NCBI GenBank assembly: GCA_012840445.1 | Contig: DULI01000008.1 | Coordinates: 62,001 to 126,000, forward strand | Direction of reading: 5' to 3' | DNA length: 64,000 nucleotides | Origin: Clostridiales bacterium | GTDB taxonomy: Bacteria > Bacillota > Clostridia > Oscillospirales > Acutalibacteraceae | Shown: positions 16,650 to 26,977 of the stretch, in pieces | Position numbering within the stretch: position 1 is the first letter of the stretch | Layout of the letters: each line of letters begins with the position of its first letter | Translations under genes and position numbers: made by a program | Notes under the pieces: model-generated | What the model saw: the letters and a program-made list of their open reading frames with translations, nothing else | Told to the model about the DNA's origin: nothing | Database searches by the model: none

Positions 16650-17051
16650 TTGAGGGAAAACAAATTGAGACATCGCAGTATTGGCAGTGCGGGCGAACAG
16701 ATTGCGTGTGACTACATAAAAGCGCAGGGCAAAAGGGTAATTACAAAAAATTATCACAGCCGTTATGGGGAAATAGACATTATTGCAGAAGACGATAAAT
16801 ATATATTATTTATCGAGGTTAAAACCCGTGCGGCAAACTCTTTCGGTACGCCTGCAGAGGCTGTAAGCAAAATTAAGATTAACAAAATAATCAAAACCGC
16901 GTATGACTACATAGCAAAAAACCCGACAAACCTCCAGCCGCGGTTTGATGTTGTTGAAATTATTACAGCCAAAACCGGCGAATTTGAGGATGTTAAAATC
17001 AACCACATCCAAAACGCTTTTATGCTGGAGGACCCTTATGGACTATTTTGA
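16650..17051 (+). CDS. yraN: UPF0102 (YraN-like) endonuclease-fold protein
   Basis: 133 residues. The family keeps the PD-(D/E)XK nuclease core: here YGEIDIIAED and FIEVKTR hold the acidic residues and lysine, and GEQIACDYIKAQGKRV is the usual N-terminal helix. The cellular role is not settled. The start is TTG at 16650, two bases after the rnhB stop, with only a weak GCGGG site; coupling from rnhB probably aids it. It overlaps the dipeptidase gene by 14 bases. Confidence 0.85.
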   Translation: MRENKLRHRSIGSAGEQIACDYIKAQGKRVITKNYHSRYGEIDIIAEDDKYILFIEVKTRAANSFGTPAEAVSKIKINKIIKTAYDYIAKNPTNLQPRFDVVEIITAKTGEFEDVKINHIQNAFMLEDPYGLF

Positions 17052-17961
17052 CCTGCACTGCGATACTTTATATGAATGCTTTAGATCCAAGTCTTCCATT
17101 TATAAAAATAATTTTGCGGTATCCATTGACAAGGCCAACTTTGACAGGTGGTGTCAGGTGTTCGCTATATGGATACCTGATGGGGTGCAAAACCCCTTTT
17201 CTTTTTTTATTGAGCATTTAAACTTTGCAAAAACACAATTTAATGAATTTGGCGATTATGTTAAGGACTGTTCAGATTTTGATGAGATTGACAATGCGGT
17301 AAACAGCAGCAGGAAATGCGCAGCAATACTGTCGGTAGAGGGCGGCAGTGTGCTTGAGGGAAAGATTGAAAATCTTTATAGGCTCTACCAATTGGGAATT
17401 AGAATTTTGACCCTTACATGGAACGGGAAAAATGAGATTGCATCCGGGATTGAAGCCGCCGGGGGGCTTTCTCCCTTAGGCAAAAGAGTACTTAAAGAAA
17501 TGAACAGGCTTGGAATGGTTGCCGACCTGTCCCACCTGAATGAGCAGAGTTTTTATGAGGCTGCTGAAATTGCAACGAGTATTATTGCCTCGCATTCCAA
17601 CTGCCGTGCGGTGCATGGGCATGCGAGGAACCTTACCGATGAGCAGCTTAAAGTTATTAAACAAAAAAAATCCCTGGTTGGAATTTGTTTTTACCCCGAA
17701 TTTTTGGGCGGTAAAGATGTGTTTGACAGGGTGTATGCAAATATTTATTATTTGTTGGAACAGGGGCTTGAACATAACATTGCCATTGGCAGCGATTTTG
17801 ATGGGGCTGATATGCACGAGGACTTAAATGACATTTCCAAACTCCCAGGGCTTTTTGATTATTTGACTTTAAAAAACCTAAAATATGAAACAATACAAAA
17901 AATATTTTTTAAAAATGCTTACAATTTCTTTGCAAATCTTTTGACAAAAAGGGCTGTTTAA
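17038..17961 (+). CDS. membrane dipeptidase family protein (peptidase M19)
   Basis: 307 residues. M19 enzymes are zinc-dependent hydrolases of dipeptides and related amides. The zinc-binding HCDT is at residues 7-10, a glutamate lies in SVEGGSVLEG, and histidine blocks follow in DLSHLNEQSF and SHSNCRAVHGHARNLTDEQ; GSDFDGAD is near the C-terminus. No signal peptide, so it is cytosolic. GGAGG is six bases before the ATG at 17038. The exact substrate cannot be told from sequence. Confidence 0.88.
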   Translation: MDYFDLHCDTLYECFRSKSSIYKNNFAVSIDKANFDRWCQVFAIWIPDGVQNPFSFFIEHLNFAKTQFNEFGDYVKDCSDFDEIDNAVNSSRKCAAILSVEGGSVLEGKIENLYRLYQLGIRILTLTWNGKNEIASGIEAAGGLSPLGKRVLKEMNRLGMVADLSHLNEQSFYEAAEIATSIIASHSNCRAVHGHARNLTDEQLKVIKQKKSLVGICFYPEFLGGKDVFDRVYANIYYLLEQGLEHNIAIGSDFDGADMHEDLNDISKLPGLFDYLTLKNLKYETIQKIFFKNAYNFFANLLTKRAV

Positions 17962-18006
17962 TATAATATAAAAAGAGATTTTTGCAGTTTTGTTTGGGAG
18001 GTTAAT

Positions 18007-19497
18007 ATGTACTATAACAGTACGAGGGATAATTCGGCAAAGGTAACGGCGGCGCAGGCAATTGTTCAGGGAATTTCAAAAGAGGGCGGGTTGTTTGTCC
18101 CCGAGACCTTTCCGGTATTGAATAATTCGGATTTTGAAAGACTTAAAAGCCTTGATTATCAGGGAAGGGCAGAATACATTCTTAAGTTTTTCCTGACCGA
18201 TTTTTCAGATGAAGAGATAAATAAGTGCGTCAGTGGAGCATACACCGGCGGGAAATTCGACGGCGACAATCCGGCTCCATTAGTAAAGCTTGATGACAAT
18301 ATATATATGCTTGAGCTGTGGCACGGACCTACCTGCGCGTTTAAGGATTTGGCACTGCAGCTGCTGCCTTACCTTATGACCACCTCGGCTGGCAAGGTGT
18401 TAAAGGATAAAGAAATTGTGATACTGGTTGCTACTTCTGGGGACACCGGAAAGGCCGCCCTTGAAGGATTTAAGGATGTTGAGGGCACGAAAATTGTTGT
18501 GTTTTATCCCGAAGACGGCGTAAGTCCCATGCAGAAACTTCAGATGAACACCCAGGAAGGCAGCAATGTCCTCGTTTGCGCCATTAAGGGAAATTTTGAC
18601 GACGCGCAGACCGGTGTTAAAAAAATATTTACAGACAGCTTTATAAATAAAAAACTTGAAGAGCAGAATATAATGCTATCCAGCGCCAACTCAATCAACT
18701 GGGGAAGGCTGGTTCCGCAAATTATTTATTATGTTTCGTCTTATTGCGACCTTTTATCAAGCGGTGCAGATTTAAAAGACGGGTTTAATGTAGTAGTGCC
18801 CACCGGCAACTTTGGAAACATACTTGCCGCCTTCTATGCCAAGAAAATGGGTGTGCCCATTTCAAGGCTTATCTGCGCATCCAATGCCAATAATGTCCTG
18901 ACCGATTTTATAAATACCGGCGAATACAACCGTAACCGCGAGTTTTATACAACTATTTCGCCTTCCATGGATATCCTGATTTCCAGCAACCTGGAAAGGC
19001 TGCTGTATGATTTGTGTGGCAGGGACGACGGCGTTATTAAAGAGTTGATGCAAAAACTAGGAACAGACGGCAAATATAACGTAACGCCTGATGTGCTTGA
19101 CAAAATCAAAGCGCTTTTCTATGCCGGGTATTGCGATGATGAAAACACATTGAAAACAATTAAAATGGTGTTTGACAAATATCGTTATCTTTGCGACACC
19201 CATACCGCGGTGGCGGTTAAGGTTTATATGGATTATGTAAAAGAGACTTCGGATGAAAAACCGACGGTCATAGCGTCTACTGCAAACCCATATAAGTTTT
19301 CAAAAAGCGTGATTTCGGCTTTGAAAACCGCAAATAATGACGATGAATTTAATGTAATTGACGAATTGTCTAGCCTTACAAAAACGCGTGTGCCTGCATC
19401 CATCAGTGGGCTTAAAAACAAGCCTGTCCGCTTTAACAACAGCTGCAGCAAAGAGGATATGGCAAATATAGTGCTTAACTTTTTAAATGTAAAATAA
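18007..19497 (+). CDS. thrC: threonine synthase
   Basis: 496 residues, the long class seen in enterobacteria and many Clostridia. A PLP enzyme converting O-phosphohomoserine to threonine. The N-terminal MYYNSTRDN and GGLFVPETFP are typical; the PLP lysine is in AFKDLALQLLP (near residue 111) and the phosphate-binding loop in PTGNFGNILAAF. GGGAGG lies six bases before the ATG. A single-gene unit between the dipeptidase and a terminator; no hom or thrB nearby. Confidence 0.95.
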   Translation: MYYNSTRDNSAKVTAAQAIVQGISKEGGLFVPETFPVLNNSDFERLKSLDYQGRAEYILKFFLTDFSDEEINKCVSGAYTGGKFDGDNPAPLVKLDDNIYMLELWHGPTCAFKDLALQLLPYLMTTSAGKVLKDKEIVILVATSGDTGKAALEGFKDVEGTKIVVFYPEDGVSPMQKLQMNTQEGSNVLVCAIKGNFDDAQTGVKKIFTDSFINKKLEEQNIMLSSANSINWGRLVPQIIYYVSSYCDLLSSGADLKDGFNVVVPTGNFGNILAAFYAKKMGVPISRLICASNANNVLTDFINTGEYNRNREFYTTISPSMDILISSNLERLLYDLCGRDDGVIKELMQKLGTDGKYNVTPDVLDKIKALFYAGYCDDENTLKTIKMVFDKYRYLCDTHTAVAVKVYMDYVKETSDEKPTVIASTANPYKFSKSVISALKTANNDDEFNVIDELSSLTKTRVPASISGLKNKPVRFNNSCSKEDMANIVLNFLNVK

Positions 19498-19501
19498 CGG
19501 G

Positions 19502-19536
19502 GAAATGCCCGACTATTCAGTCGGGCATTTCTGTTA
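19502..19536. terminator. convergent terminator between thrC and the DUF1540 gene
   Basis: Perfect 13-bp stem GAAATGCCCGACT / AGTCGGGCATTTC with a 4-base loop. The U-tract is poor on either strand, but the stem is strong and lies at the meeting point of two convergent genes. Confidence 0.75.
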
Positions 19537-19701
19537 ATAGAACTTGGGACGAAAGGTGACGCAAACAGTTTCATCGCTGCTTTTTGCGAATCCTGGGCCT
19601 ACTTCGATAGAATCCGCCATGCAGATGTTGTCTTTGCTGTGATAAGAGCAGTTCTCTACCTCGCATTTAACTGTGGTGCTGCTGCATTTTCTTTCTTCCA
19701 T
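19534..19701 (-). CDS. DUF1540 small cysteine-rich protein
   Basis: 55 residues. The pattern CEVENCSYHSKDNICMADSI, with Cys13, Cys18, Cys27 and Cys47, matches the DUF1540 domain (two cysteines four apart, YH, then C-x-A and an I-x-V end), a family of small, probably metal-binding proteins common in Firmicutes. AAAGGG precedes the ATG. The stop lies inside the 3' arm of the thrC terminator. Too short for the usual cut-off; the match to the family pattern makes it real. Role unknown. Confidence 0.85.
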   Translation of the reverse strand: MEERKCSSTTVKCEVENCSYHSKDNICMADSIEVGPGFAKSSDETVCVTFRPKFY

Positions 19702-19769
19702 TGGTTGTACACCCTTTCGGCTGCTTACATGGCCTAAAACTCTATTAAAAAGGGGCTTGCAAATACATA

Positions 19770-19786
19770 TGACCTTTTTAAGGTCA
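19770..19786. promoter_or_regulatory. palindromic candidate operator
   Basis: TGACCTTTTTAAGGTCA, a perfect 7-bp inverted repeat around TTT, between the divergent DUF1540 and metallophosphoesterase genes. On the minus strand it includes a TTGACC -35-like hexamer. The regulator is unknown. Confidence 0.45.
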
Positions 19787-19867
19787 ATAATAGTTTGTGC
19801 GGTTAAAAATAAGATTTGCGTGTAAAATTCTGGAATATAAAAACCAAACAGATATTGGGGTAGTATT

Positions 19868-20554
19868 ATGGCTTTGTTTGCAATTTCCGATTTGCACCTT
19901 TCGCTGTCTTCTGATAAACCGATGGATGTTTTTACCGGGTGGCAGAATTATGTAGAAAGAATTAGGGCAAACTGGGTAAAAGTGGTAAAACCCGATGATA
20001 CTGTTATTTTACCCGGAGATTTATCTTGGGGCTTAAAGCTTGAGGAGGCAAAAGCCGATTTTGAATTTATTAACAACCTGCCCGGCAAAAAGTATATTAT
20101 TAAAGGAAACCATGATTATTGGTGGACTACCATGCGGAAAATGAAAAATTTTTTTGAAAAAAACGGGTTTGATACGCTGGATTTTATTCACAATTCAGCC
20201 GTGACTGTGGGTAGTGTCTGCGCATGCGGTACAAGGGGCTGGTTTTTTGATGACACTGAGTCCAGCCAAAAGCTGATTTTAAGGGAGGCGGGAAGGCTGG
20301 AAACTTCTCTGAAAATAGCAGCTGATACCGGCCTTGAGCCGATTGTATTCCTGCATTATCCGCCCGTTTACGGGGGGCAGGTTTGCCATGAGATTTTTGA
20401 TGTTATTAAAAAATACGGTGTAAATCGCGTGTATTACGGGCACATCCACGGCGAAAACGCGGCGAAACTTACTGTGGGGAGTTATGAAGGTGTAAAGTTA
20501 AGGCTGGTGTCCTGCGACCAGGTGGGGTTTACCCCGGTGCTTGTCGAAAGGTAA
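19868..20554 (+). CDS. metallophosphoesterase (COG1768-like)
   Basis: 228 residues. The calcineurin-like dinuclear metal site is complete: ISDLHLS (residues 6-12), GDLSWG (about 51-56), KGNHDYWW (about 79-86), FLHYPP and YYGHIHGE. GDLSWG and NHDYWW are the form I associate with the COG1768 group, whose substrate is unknown. No signal peptide. It is monocistronic, divergent from the DUF1540 gene, with only a weak TTGGGG ribosome site. Confidence 0.88.
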   Translation: MALFAISDLHLSLSSDKPMDVFTGWQNYVERIRANWVKVVKPDDTVILPGDLSWGLKLEEAKADFEFINNLPGKKYIIKGNHDYWWTTMRKMKNFFEKNGFDTLDFIHNSAVTVGSVCACGTRGWFFDDTESSQKLILREAGRLETSLKIAADTGLEPIVFLHYPPVYGGQVCHEIFDVIKKYGVNRVYYGHIHGENAAKLTVGSYEGVKLRLVSCDQVGFTPVLVER

Positions 20555-20661
20555 ATGGAAAATATTATTACTTTCAGTGTGAAAAAAATGTGGAAATATT
20601 AGAATGTTTATGTTATATTAATATGTAATCATTTTGACGTGAAAAATACGGAGGTAGTGTA

Positions 20662-22074
20662 ATGAGTTTAAAGGCATGTAAAAATGTCGCAACCAACCGT
20701 TATGAGTTGGATATTACAATAGACGGGAAAAGCTTTCAAGAGGCCATTCAACAGGCCTATAAACGCCAGGTTAAGAAGATGAATGTGCCCGGCTTCAGAA
20801 AGGGCAAGGCCCCGTTGGGAATTATTGAGAAATACTACGGCGAATCGGTATTTTTCGAGGATGCTCTGAATATTCTGTATCCTGAAGCCGTTGAAAGCGC
20901 GGTCAAGGAATCCGGGCTTGAAATGGTTGATGATAAGGTTGACTTTGATTTAAAATCCATAGATAAAAACAGTGGTGTAGAATTTACCATTACCATTACT
21001 ACAAAACCTGAAGTTACAATTAGAAACTACAAGGGCCTTACAGCTGAGAAGGAAAAGGTAGTTGTTACCGATGAAGAGGTAGAGGCCGAAATTAACCGCA
21101 TGGCAGACCGGAATGCCCGCATGGTGACCGTGGAAGGCAGGCCTGCCGAAAAGGAGGACATTGCCGTTATTGATTTTGAGGGTTTTGTTGACGGTGAAGC
21201 CTTCGAGGGCGGCAAGGCCGAATCCTATTCCTTAACATTAGGTTCCGGCCAGTTCATCCCCGGATTTGAGGATCAGGTTATCGGCCACAACACCGGTGAT
21301 GAATTTGACGTGAATGTTACCTTCCCTGAGGAATATCACGAAAAATCCCTTGCGGGAAAGCCCGCAGTATTTAAGGTAAAACTCCATGAGATAAAGAAAC
21401 GCGAGCTTCCCCAGATCGACGACGAGTTTGCAAAGGATGTCAGCGAATTCGACACCCTTGAGGATTTAAAAAATAATATTAGGGAAAAACTGCTTGAACA
21501 CAAAAACAAACATGCCGAAAACGATGTTGAAAACCAGCTTATTGACCAGCTGATTGAGAACATGGAAGCTGAAATCCCTGAGGCAATGTTTGAAAACAGG
21601 GTAAAAGCCAGCCTGCAGGATTTTGATTACCGGCTGCAGATGCAGGGCATGAACCTTCAGACATATATGAAATATACGGGGCTATCGCAGGAGGATATGG
21701 AAAAGAGCTTCCGCCCGCAAGCTGAAAGGCAGGTTAAGGTCCGCCTTGCCCTTGAGAAGATTGCTGAGCTTGAAAACCTAAAGCCAACTGAGGAAGAAAT
21801 TGCCGCCGAATACGAGACCCTTGCAAAGAATTACAATCTGGATGTGGAAAGGGTCAAGGTTTCCATTCCGGAATCCGAACTTGTTAAGGATTTGGCGGTA
21901 GGCAAGGCAATTGATTTTGTAAAATCCCATGCCGATATAAAAGAAGTAGAGAAAAAGACCGAAAAAGATACGGCTGAGGAGACCAAAGCCGAACCCGAAA
22001 AGGCCGAAAAGAAGACTACCAGAAGAACGACGAAAAAGGCTAAAGGCGAAACTGAAAAAGAAGAAAAAGAATAA
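20662..22074 (+). CDS. tig: trigger factor
   Basis: 470 residues. This ribosome-bound chaperone and peptidyl-prolyl isomerase meets nascent chains at L23. The ribosome-docking signature is [11 protein letters not shown] near residues 36-46. The FKBP-type domain covers about 160-245 ([21 protein letters not shown]), followed by the long helical arms. The last 45 residues are an unusual Lys/Glu/Thr-rich tail, longer than the E. coli protein. GGAGG lies eight bases before the ATG. It heads the classical tig-clpP-clpX order. Confidence 0.97.
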   Translation: MSLKACKNVATNRYELDITIDGKSFQEAIQQAYKRQVKKMNVPGFRKGKAPLGIIEKYYGESVFFEDALNILYPEAVESAVKESGLEMVDDKVDFDLKSIDKNSGVEFTITITTKPEVTIRNYKGLTAEKEKVVVTDEEVEAEINRMADRNARMVTVEGRPAEKEDIAVIDFEGFVDGEAFEGGKAESYSLTLGSGQFIPGFEDQVIGHNTGDEFDVNVTFPEEYHEKSLAGKPAVFKVKLHEIKKRELPQIDDEFAKDVSEFDTLEDLKNNIREKLLEHKNKHAENDVENQLIDQLIENMEAEIPEAMFENRVKASLQDFDYRLQMQGMNLQTYMKYTGLSQEDMEKSFRPQAERQVKVRLALEKIAELENLKPTEEEIAAEYETLAKNYNLDVERVKVSIPESELVKDLAVGKAIDFVKSHADIKEVEKKTEKDTAEETKAEPEKAEKKTTRRTTKKAKGETEKEEKE

Positions 22075-22136
22075 CACTTGATTATTTATGGGTTAAAAAC
22101 CTCATAATATTAAATATATTTACCGGAGGGATCTGT

Positions 22137-22724
22137 ATGGATATGAATCTGGTGCCATATGTTATAGAACAGACCAGCCGTGGTGAGCGTTCGTACGATA
22201 TTTTTTCAAGGCTTCTTAATGACCGCATAGTTATGCTCTATGATAAGGTGGACAATACTTCGGCAAGTTTGATTATTGCACAGCTTTTGTACCTTGAGGG
22301 GCAGGACCCCGACAAGGATATCCATTTCTACATTAACAGCCCCGGCGGTTCGGTTTCTGCGGGAATGGCTATCTACGACACAATGCAGTATATAAAATGC
22401 GATGTCAGCACCATTTGCATCGGAATGGCCGCAAGCATGGGCGCTTTCCTGCTTGCCGCCGGAACCAAGGGCAAACGCTATGCGTTGCCCAACAGCGAAA
22501 TAATGATTCACCAGCCCCTTGGAGCTGCGGAAGGCCAGGCTACCGATATTCTGATTCATGCAAAGCACATTGAAAGGACCCGTTCAACCATAAACAGGAT
22601 TTTATCGGATATTACAGGTCGCCCGATTAAAGAGATTGAGCGCGATACCGAACGTGACAATTTTATGACTGCCGAGGAAGCATTAAACTATGGTCTTATT
22701 GACAAGATAATTACCAAACGCTAA
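22137..22724 (+). CDS. clpP: ATP-dependent Clp protease proteolytic subunit
   Basis: 195 residues. The catalytic triad is visible: Ser100 in CIGMAASMG, His125 in MIHQPLGA, and the aspartate in [10 protein letters not shown]. It forms the tetradecameric chamber that works with ClpX encoded next. ACCGGAGGG lies before the ATG. A second, distant ClpP-fold protein (TepA-like) is encoded at 27639; that one is not the Clp protease. Confidence 0.97.
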   Translation: MDMNLVPYVIEQTSRGERSYDIFSRLLNDRIVMLYDKVDNTSASLIIAQLLYLEGQDPDKDIHFYINSPGGSVSAGMAIYDTMQYIKCDVSTICIGMAASMGAFLLAAGTKGKRYALPNSEIMIHQPLGAAEGQATDILIHAKHIERTRSTINRILSDITGRPIKEIERDTERDNFMTAEEALNYGLIDKIITKR

Positions 22725-22754
22725 TATCTCCGATTAAAGCAGGAGTGGAATTTA

Positions 22755-24065
22755 ATGCCTAACAACAACGATGGGAAAAATATAAAGTGTTCGTTTTGTG
22801 GCAAATCGCAGGATGAGGTCATGAGGCTTGTGGCTGGCCCGGGCGTGTTTATTTGCGATGAATGCATTGACGTATGCTTTTCGCTGCTTGACGAGGATGA
22901 GACACTGACAAGAAGGCGGTCTCACAGCAAGAAGAAGGAAAAGAAGGAATTTTCGCTGCCCAAGCCACAGGAAATTAAGGCCTATCTTGACGACTATGTT
23001 ATTGGGCAGGATGACGCCAAAATCGCCCTGTCTGTCGCGGTATACAACCACTACAAGCGCATATTCTTAGGGGACACTACCGATGTTGAGCTTGGAAAAA
23101 GCAATATCCTCCTGCTGGGGCCCACCGGCGTCGGCAAGACACTGCTTGCGCAGACCATCGCAAAGTTCCTTGATGTGCCTTTTGCCATAACCGACGCCAC
23201 CACGCTGACCGAGGCCGGATATGTGGGTGAGGATGTTGAGAATATCCTGCTGCGTTTAATTCAGGCGGCGGATTACGATATTGAGCGCGCCGAGCACGGG
23301 ATTATTTATATTGATGAAATCGACAAAATATCCCGCAAATCCGAAAATGTGTCAATCACGCGCGATGTCAGCGGAGAGGGCGTACAGCAGGCCCTTTTAA
23401 AGATACTTGAAGGGACAATTTCCAATGTGCCGCCACAGGGCGGTCGTAAACATCCGCAGCAGGAGTTTATTCAGATAGACACCACAAACATTCTATTTAT
23501 CTGCGGCGGGGCGTTTGATGGAATTGAGAAAATAATCGAAAAGCGCATTGGCGGCAGCAGTTTAGGTTTTGGCGCCGATATCAGGTCCAACCAGGACCGC
23601 AATATCGACGATATAATTAAGCACGCCACCCACCAGGACCTTGTAAAATACGGCCTTATCCCAGAACTCGTAGGCCGCTTGCCGGTTATTGCCACATTGA
23701 CGAGCATGGATGAGAAATCATTAATCAAGATAATGACCGAGCCCAGAAATTCAATTATTAAGCAGTACCAGGCGCTGTTTGCAATGGATGGCGTCCAGTT
23801 GGAGTTTGAAAGCAAAGCGCTTGAGGCCATTGCAAAACTGACAATTGAGCAGAAAACCGGCGCAAGGGGATTGCGCACAATTATTGAGGGCATACTTCAG
23901 AAAATTATGTTTGAAATTCCGTCTGACTATACTATCGATTCGGTGAGAATCACGGCAGATACCGTTTTAAGCGGCAAAAAGCCTAAAATAACCAGGGATC
24001 CCACCCGCAAACAAAGGTCGATTTCGCTGCCTGTCAAAAAGGGCAACCGGGGAGAAATCGCATAG
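22755..24065 (+). CDS. clpX: Clp protease ATP-binding subunit ClpX
   Basis: 436 residues. The N-terminal C4 zinc finger (CSFCGK ... CDECIDVC, residues 12-40) binds substrates and adaptors. The AAA+ module follows: Walker A GPTGVGKT, Walker B YIDEIDKI, and the IGF-type ClpP-docking loop region near SSLGFGADI. It unfolds tagged proteins and feeds them to ClpP. AGGAGTGG precedes the ATG. A clear terminator follows 15 bases after the stop. Confidence 0.97.
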   Translation: MPNNNDGKNIKCSFCGKSQDEVMRLVAGPGVFICDECIDVCFSLLDEDETLTRRRSHSKKKEKKEFSLPKPQEIKAYLDDYVIGQDDAKIALSVAVYNHYKRIFLGDTTDVELGKSNILLLGPTGVGKTLLAQTIAKFLDVPFAITDATTLTEAGYVGEDVENILLRLIQAADYDIERAEHGIIYIDEIDKISRKSENVSITRDVSGEGVQQALLKILEGTISNVPPQGGRKHPQQEFIQIDTTNILFICGGAFDGIEKIIEKRIGGSSLGFGADIRSNQDRNIDDIIKHATHQDLVKYGLIPELVGRLPVIATLTSMDEKSLIKIMTEPRNSIIKQYQALFAMDGVQLEFESKALEAIAKLTIEQKTGARGLRTIIEGILQKIMFEIPSDYTIDSVRITADTVLSGKKPKITRDPTRKQRSISLPVKKGNRGEIA

Positions 24066-24079
24066 TAAAGTTTATTAAT

Positions 24080-24105
24080 GCCGGTGCGCAAGCACCGGCG
24101 TTTTG
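24080..24105 (+). terminator. terminator after clpX
   Basis: GCCGGTGC / GCACCGGC stem with GCAA loop, then GTTTTG. It separates tig-clpP-clpX from trxA. Confidence 0.88.
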
Positions 24106-24130
24106 CATATGTTGACATGAGGTGATTTAA

Positions 24131-24463
24131 TTGTCAGGAAACACGGTTGTGCTTGACAGCAGTAATTTTGAGCCGGAGGTCATAGATGGCGCCAAACCCT
24201 ATCTTGTTGATTTTTGGGCGCCCTGGTGTGCACCCTGCCGTGTGCTTGCCCCGGTGCTGGAACAACTGGCAACAGAGCTGGAGGGTCAAATTTATATCGG
24301 TAAGGTTAATACAGATACCGATTTTGATATTGCTTTGAAATATGGTGTTTCTTCCATTCCGACGCTAGTGCTGTTTGTTGGAGGAAAAGAATGCGCGAGG
24401 CTTATAGGGCTTCAGACCAAAGAAACAATTGTTAAGTTTATTCAAGATAATGTTAATTTTTGA
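24131..24463 (+). CDS. trxA: thioredoxin
   Basis: 110 residues. Active site WAPWCAPCR with the CxxC replaced at its middle (CAPC rather than the common CGPC). The cis-proline loop is SSIPTLVLF. The start is TTG at 24131, six bases after GAGGTG. It reduces protein disulfides in the cytosol, normally with thioredoxin reductase, which is not in the window. It lies between the clpX terminator and the ilvE promoter; promoter not obvious. Confidence 0.93.
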   Translation: MSGNTVVLDSSNFEPEVIDGAKPYLVDFWAPWCAPCRVLAPVLEQLATELEGQIYIGKVNTDTDFDIALKYGVSSIPTLVLFVGGKECARLIGLQTKETIVKFIQDNVNF

Positions 24464-24482
24464 AAGAAAGACATGTAAAATA

Positions 24483-24510
24483 TTGAATATCTTTCGCAGT
24501 GTGATATAAT
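24483..24510 (+). promoter_or_regulatory. promoter for ilvE
   Basis: TTGAAT, 16-base spacer, TATAAT, 39 bases before the ilvE start. No T-box or leader peptide lies between it and the gene. Confidence 0.78.
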
Positions 24511-24548
24511 ATTTCACATAAACGGTTCGAAGGAAAAGGAGCGTTAAA

Positions 24549-25613
24549 ATGGAGATTAAGATTGAGCTGACAAAAAACCCGAAGCCGAAACCGGATCAAA
24601 CTAAACTTGGATTCGGAAAGTATATGACCGATCATATGTTTATTATGCCTTATGATGAAGGAAAGGGCTGGCACAGCCCGAGAATAGTGCCTTACGCTCC
24701 AATTCCCCTTGATCCTTCCGCTATGTGTCTCCATTACGGTCAAGAGGTTTTCGAAGGCCTTAAGGCATATAGAACAGAGGACGGCAGGATTCTGCTTTTC
24801 AGGCCTGACAAAAACATGGCAAGGCTGAATTCTTCCAATGAGCGTATGTGCATACCATTAATTGATGAAGAATTCGCGGTTGAAGCCATTAAGTCCCTTG
24901 TCAAGGTCGATGCGGACTGGATTCCGACCGAACCGGGCACATCCCTTTATATCAGGCCGTTTATAATCGCGATTGACCCAAAACTCGGCGTGCATCCTGC
25001 TGAACACCTTTTGTTTATAATAATTCTGTCCCCGGTTGGCGCGTATTATCCCGAAGGGATTAATCCTGTAAGAATATATGTTGAAAACAAATATGTCAGA
25101 GCCGTACGCGGAGGTACAGGATATGTAAAAACCGCAGGAAACTACGCCGCTTCCTTGAAGGCACAAAGCGAGGCCGAAAAAATCAAATACACGCAGGTGC
25201 TCTGGCTTGACGGAGTGGAGCGCAAATACATTGAAGAAGTCGGAACCATGAATGTCTTCTTTAAAATAGATGACGAAATTATCACCCCATCGCTTGACGG
25301 CGCGACCCTTCCAGGCGTTACACGCATGTCTGCCATAGAGTTACTGCGGGACTGGGGATACAAGGTCACCGAGAGGAAGATTTCCATTGACGAGGTGGCC
25401 GATGCCGGACGAAACGGCAGGCTTAAAGAGGCCTTTGGCACAGGCACCGCGGCAGTTATCTCTCCGATAGGAGAACTTAAATACGGTGAGGAAGTAATGA
25501 TTATAAACGATTATAAAATCGGCGAAGTGTCGCAGCGGCTGTACGATGAATTGACCGGAATCCAGTGGGGACGAATTCCAGACAGGTTTGGCTGGACGGT
25601 TGAGGTAAAATAG
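24549..25613 (+). CDS. ilvE: branched-chain amino-acid aminotransferase
   Basis: 354 residues, the large class-IV form. It transfers amino groups between glutamate and the 2-keto acids of leucine, isoleucine and valine. Family signs are GQEVFEGLKAYR, the PLP lysine in GTGYVKTAGNYAASL, and EVGTMNVFF with GVTRMSAIELLRDWG near the end. AAGGAGCG precedes the ATG. It has its own promoter and terminator, just ahead of leuCD, so the branched-chain genes are clustered but not in one transcript. Confidence 0.95.
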   Translation: MEIKIELTKNPKPKPDQTKLGFGKYMTDHMFIMPYDEGKGWHSPRIVPYAPIPLDPSAMCLHYGQEVFEGLKAYRTEDGRILLFRPDKNMARLNSSNERMCIPLIDEEFAVEAIKSLVKVDADWIPTEPGTSLYIRPFIIAIDPKLGVHPAEHLLFIIILSPVGAYYPEGINPVRIYVENKYVRAVRGGTGYVKTAGNYAASLKAQSEAEKIKYTQVLWLDGVERKYIEEVGTMNVFFKIDDEIITPSLDGATLPGVTRMSAIELLRDWGYKVTERKISIDEVADAGRNGRLKEAFGTGTAAVISPIGELKYGEEVMIINDYKIGEVSQRLYDELTGIQWGRIPDRFGWTVEVK

Positions 25614-25620
25614 CAAAATA

Positions 25621-25658
25621 AAAATCCCGTTTTATAAAAAAAGGAACGGGATTTTTTT
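25621..25658. terminator. terminator after ilvE
   Basis: AAAATCCCGTT / AACGGGATTTT with a 13-base loop, then a T-run. A-rich on the 5' side as well, so it could work on both strands. Confidence 0.88.
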
Positions 25659-25704
25659 AGTATTAACCTGAAAATACAAACTGAATATTTTGGGAGGTTT
25701 ATAT

Positions 25705-26964
25705 ATGGCTATGACGATGACCCAGAAAATCCTTGCCGCCCATGCGGGTCTTAAGGAGGTGAAGGCAGGCCAGCTAATTGAGGCAAAGCTTGACATGGTA
25801 CTTGGAAATGACATTACTGCACCGGTTGCGATTAATGAGTTTGAAAAAATTGGGACAAATTCGGTTTTTGACCGGGAGCGTATTGCCTTGGTAATGGACC
25901 ATTTTACGCCAAATAAGGATATAAAGGCGGCGGAGCAGGTAAAAAGGGTCAGGGAATTTGCGAGGGAATATGATATTGTAAACTTTTTTGACGTGGGTCA
26001 AATGGGCGTTGAGCACGCGCTGCTACCTGAAAAGGGTCTGGTCGGCCCTGGGGACTGCGTAATTGGTGCCGATTCGCATACCTGTACATATGGCGCACTT
26101 GGGGCCTTTTCCACCGGTGTAGGCTCAACAGATATGGCGGCCGGAATGGCGACCGGCAAGGCGTGGTTTAAGGTTCCCTCTGCCATTAAGGTGGTGTTAA
26201 CTGGAATACCGCGAGAATTTGTAGGGGGCAAGGATGTTATTTTGCACCTTATCGGGTTAATCGGCGTTGACGGAGCTTTGTACCGCTCGCTGGAGTTCTG
26301 TGGGGAGGGGATTAAGCATCTTTCAATGGACGACAGGTTTGCCATCGCGAATATGGCAATAGAAGCCGGGGCCAAAAACGGTATTTTCCCAGTTGATGAA
26401 GTAACAATGGAATATGTGAACGGACGGTTTATGAGACAGCCGGTTATATTTGAGGCTGACCCGGATGCTGAATACGACAGCGTAGTAGAAATTAATCTTG
26501 ATACATTAAGGCCAACCGTGGCATTTCCTCATCTGCCCGAAAATACCAAGACAGTTGATGAGTGCGAAAATGTGAAAATAGACCAGGTTGTTATTGGTTC
26601 CTGCACTAACGGAAGGTATGAAGACTTGAAGATCGCCGCTGAAATTATGAAGGGCAAAAAGGTAGCCAAAGGCGTGCGCTGCATAATTATCCCGGCGACG
26701 CAGGAGGTATATCTTAGAGCCTTGAAAGAGGGGCTTATTGAAACCTTTATCGAAAGCGGCGCCGCCGTAAGCACACCCACTTGCGGGCCATGCCTTGGCG
26801 GCCACATGGGGATACTGGCAAGCGGCGAAAGCGCGGTAGCTACAACCAACCGCAACTTCGTAGGCCGCATGGGGCATGTGAATTCAAAGGTTTACCTTGC
26901 CGGCCCAGCTGTTGCGGCTGCCAGCGCATTGACTGGCTTTATCACCGATCCAGAAAAGGTATAA
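25705..26964 (+). CDS. leuC: 3-isopropylmalate dehydratase, large subunit
   Basis: 419 residues, the short archaeal/thermophile-type LeuC common in Clostridia. An aconitase-family enzyme that isomerises 2- to 3-isopropylmalate. The [4Fe-4S] ligand cysteines are in [13 protein letters not shown] and in [25 protein letters not shown] is the substrate block. The ATG at 25705 is chosen seven bases after GGGAGG; a TTG at 25690 overlaps that site. It partners LeuD, encoded 13 bases on. Homoaconitase-type substrates cannot be excluded from sequence. Confidence 0.94.
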   Translation: MAMTMTQKILAAHAGLKEVKAGQLIEAKLDMVLGNDITAPVAINEFEKIGTNSVFDRERIALVMDHFTPNKDIKAAEQVKRVREFAREYDIVNFFDVGQMGVEHALLPEKGLVGPGDCVIGADSHTCTYGALGAFSTGVGSTDMAAGMATGKAWFKVPSAIKVVLTGIPREFVGGKDVILHLIGLIGVDGALYRSLEFCGEGIKHLSMDDRFAIANMAIEAGAKNGIFPVDEVTMEYVNGRFMRQPVIFEADPDAEYDSVVEINLDTLRPTVAFPHLPENTKTVDECENVKIDQVVIGSCTNGRYEDLKIAAEIMKGKKVAKGVRCIIIPATQEVYLRALKEGLIETFIESGAAVSTPTCGPCLGGHMGILASGESAVATTNRNFVGRMGHVNSKVYLAGPAVAAASALTGFITDPEKV

Positions 26965-26977
26965 GGAGTAGATTTGC

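Noticed and set aside
25659-25704. T-box or leader peptide before leuC, ilvE or thrC
   Set aside because: The untranslated regions are under 60 bases and contain no T-box sequence, regulatory codons or attenuator hairpin.
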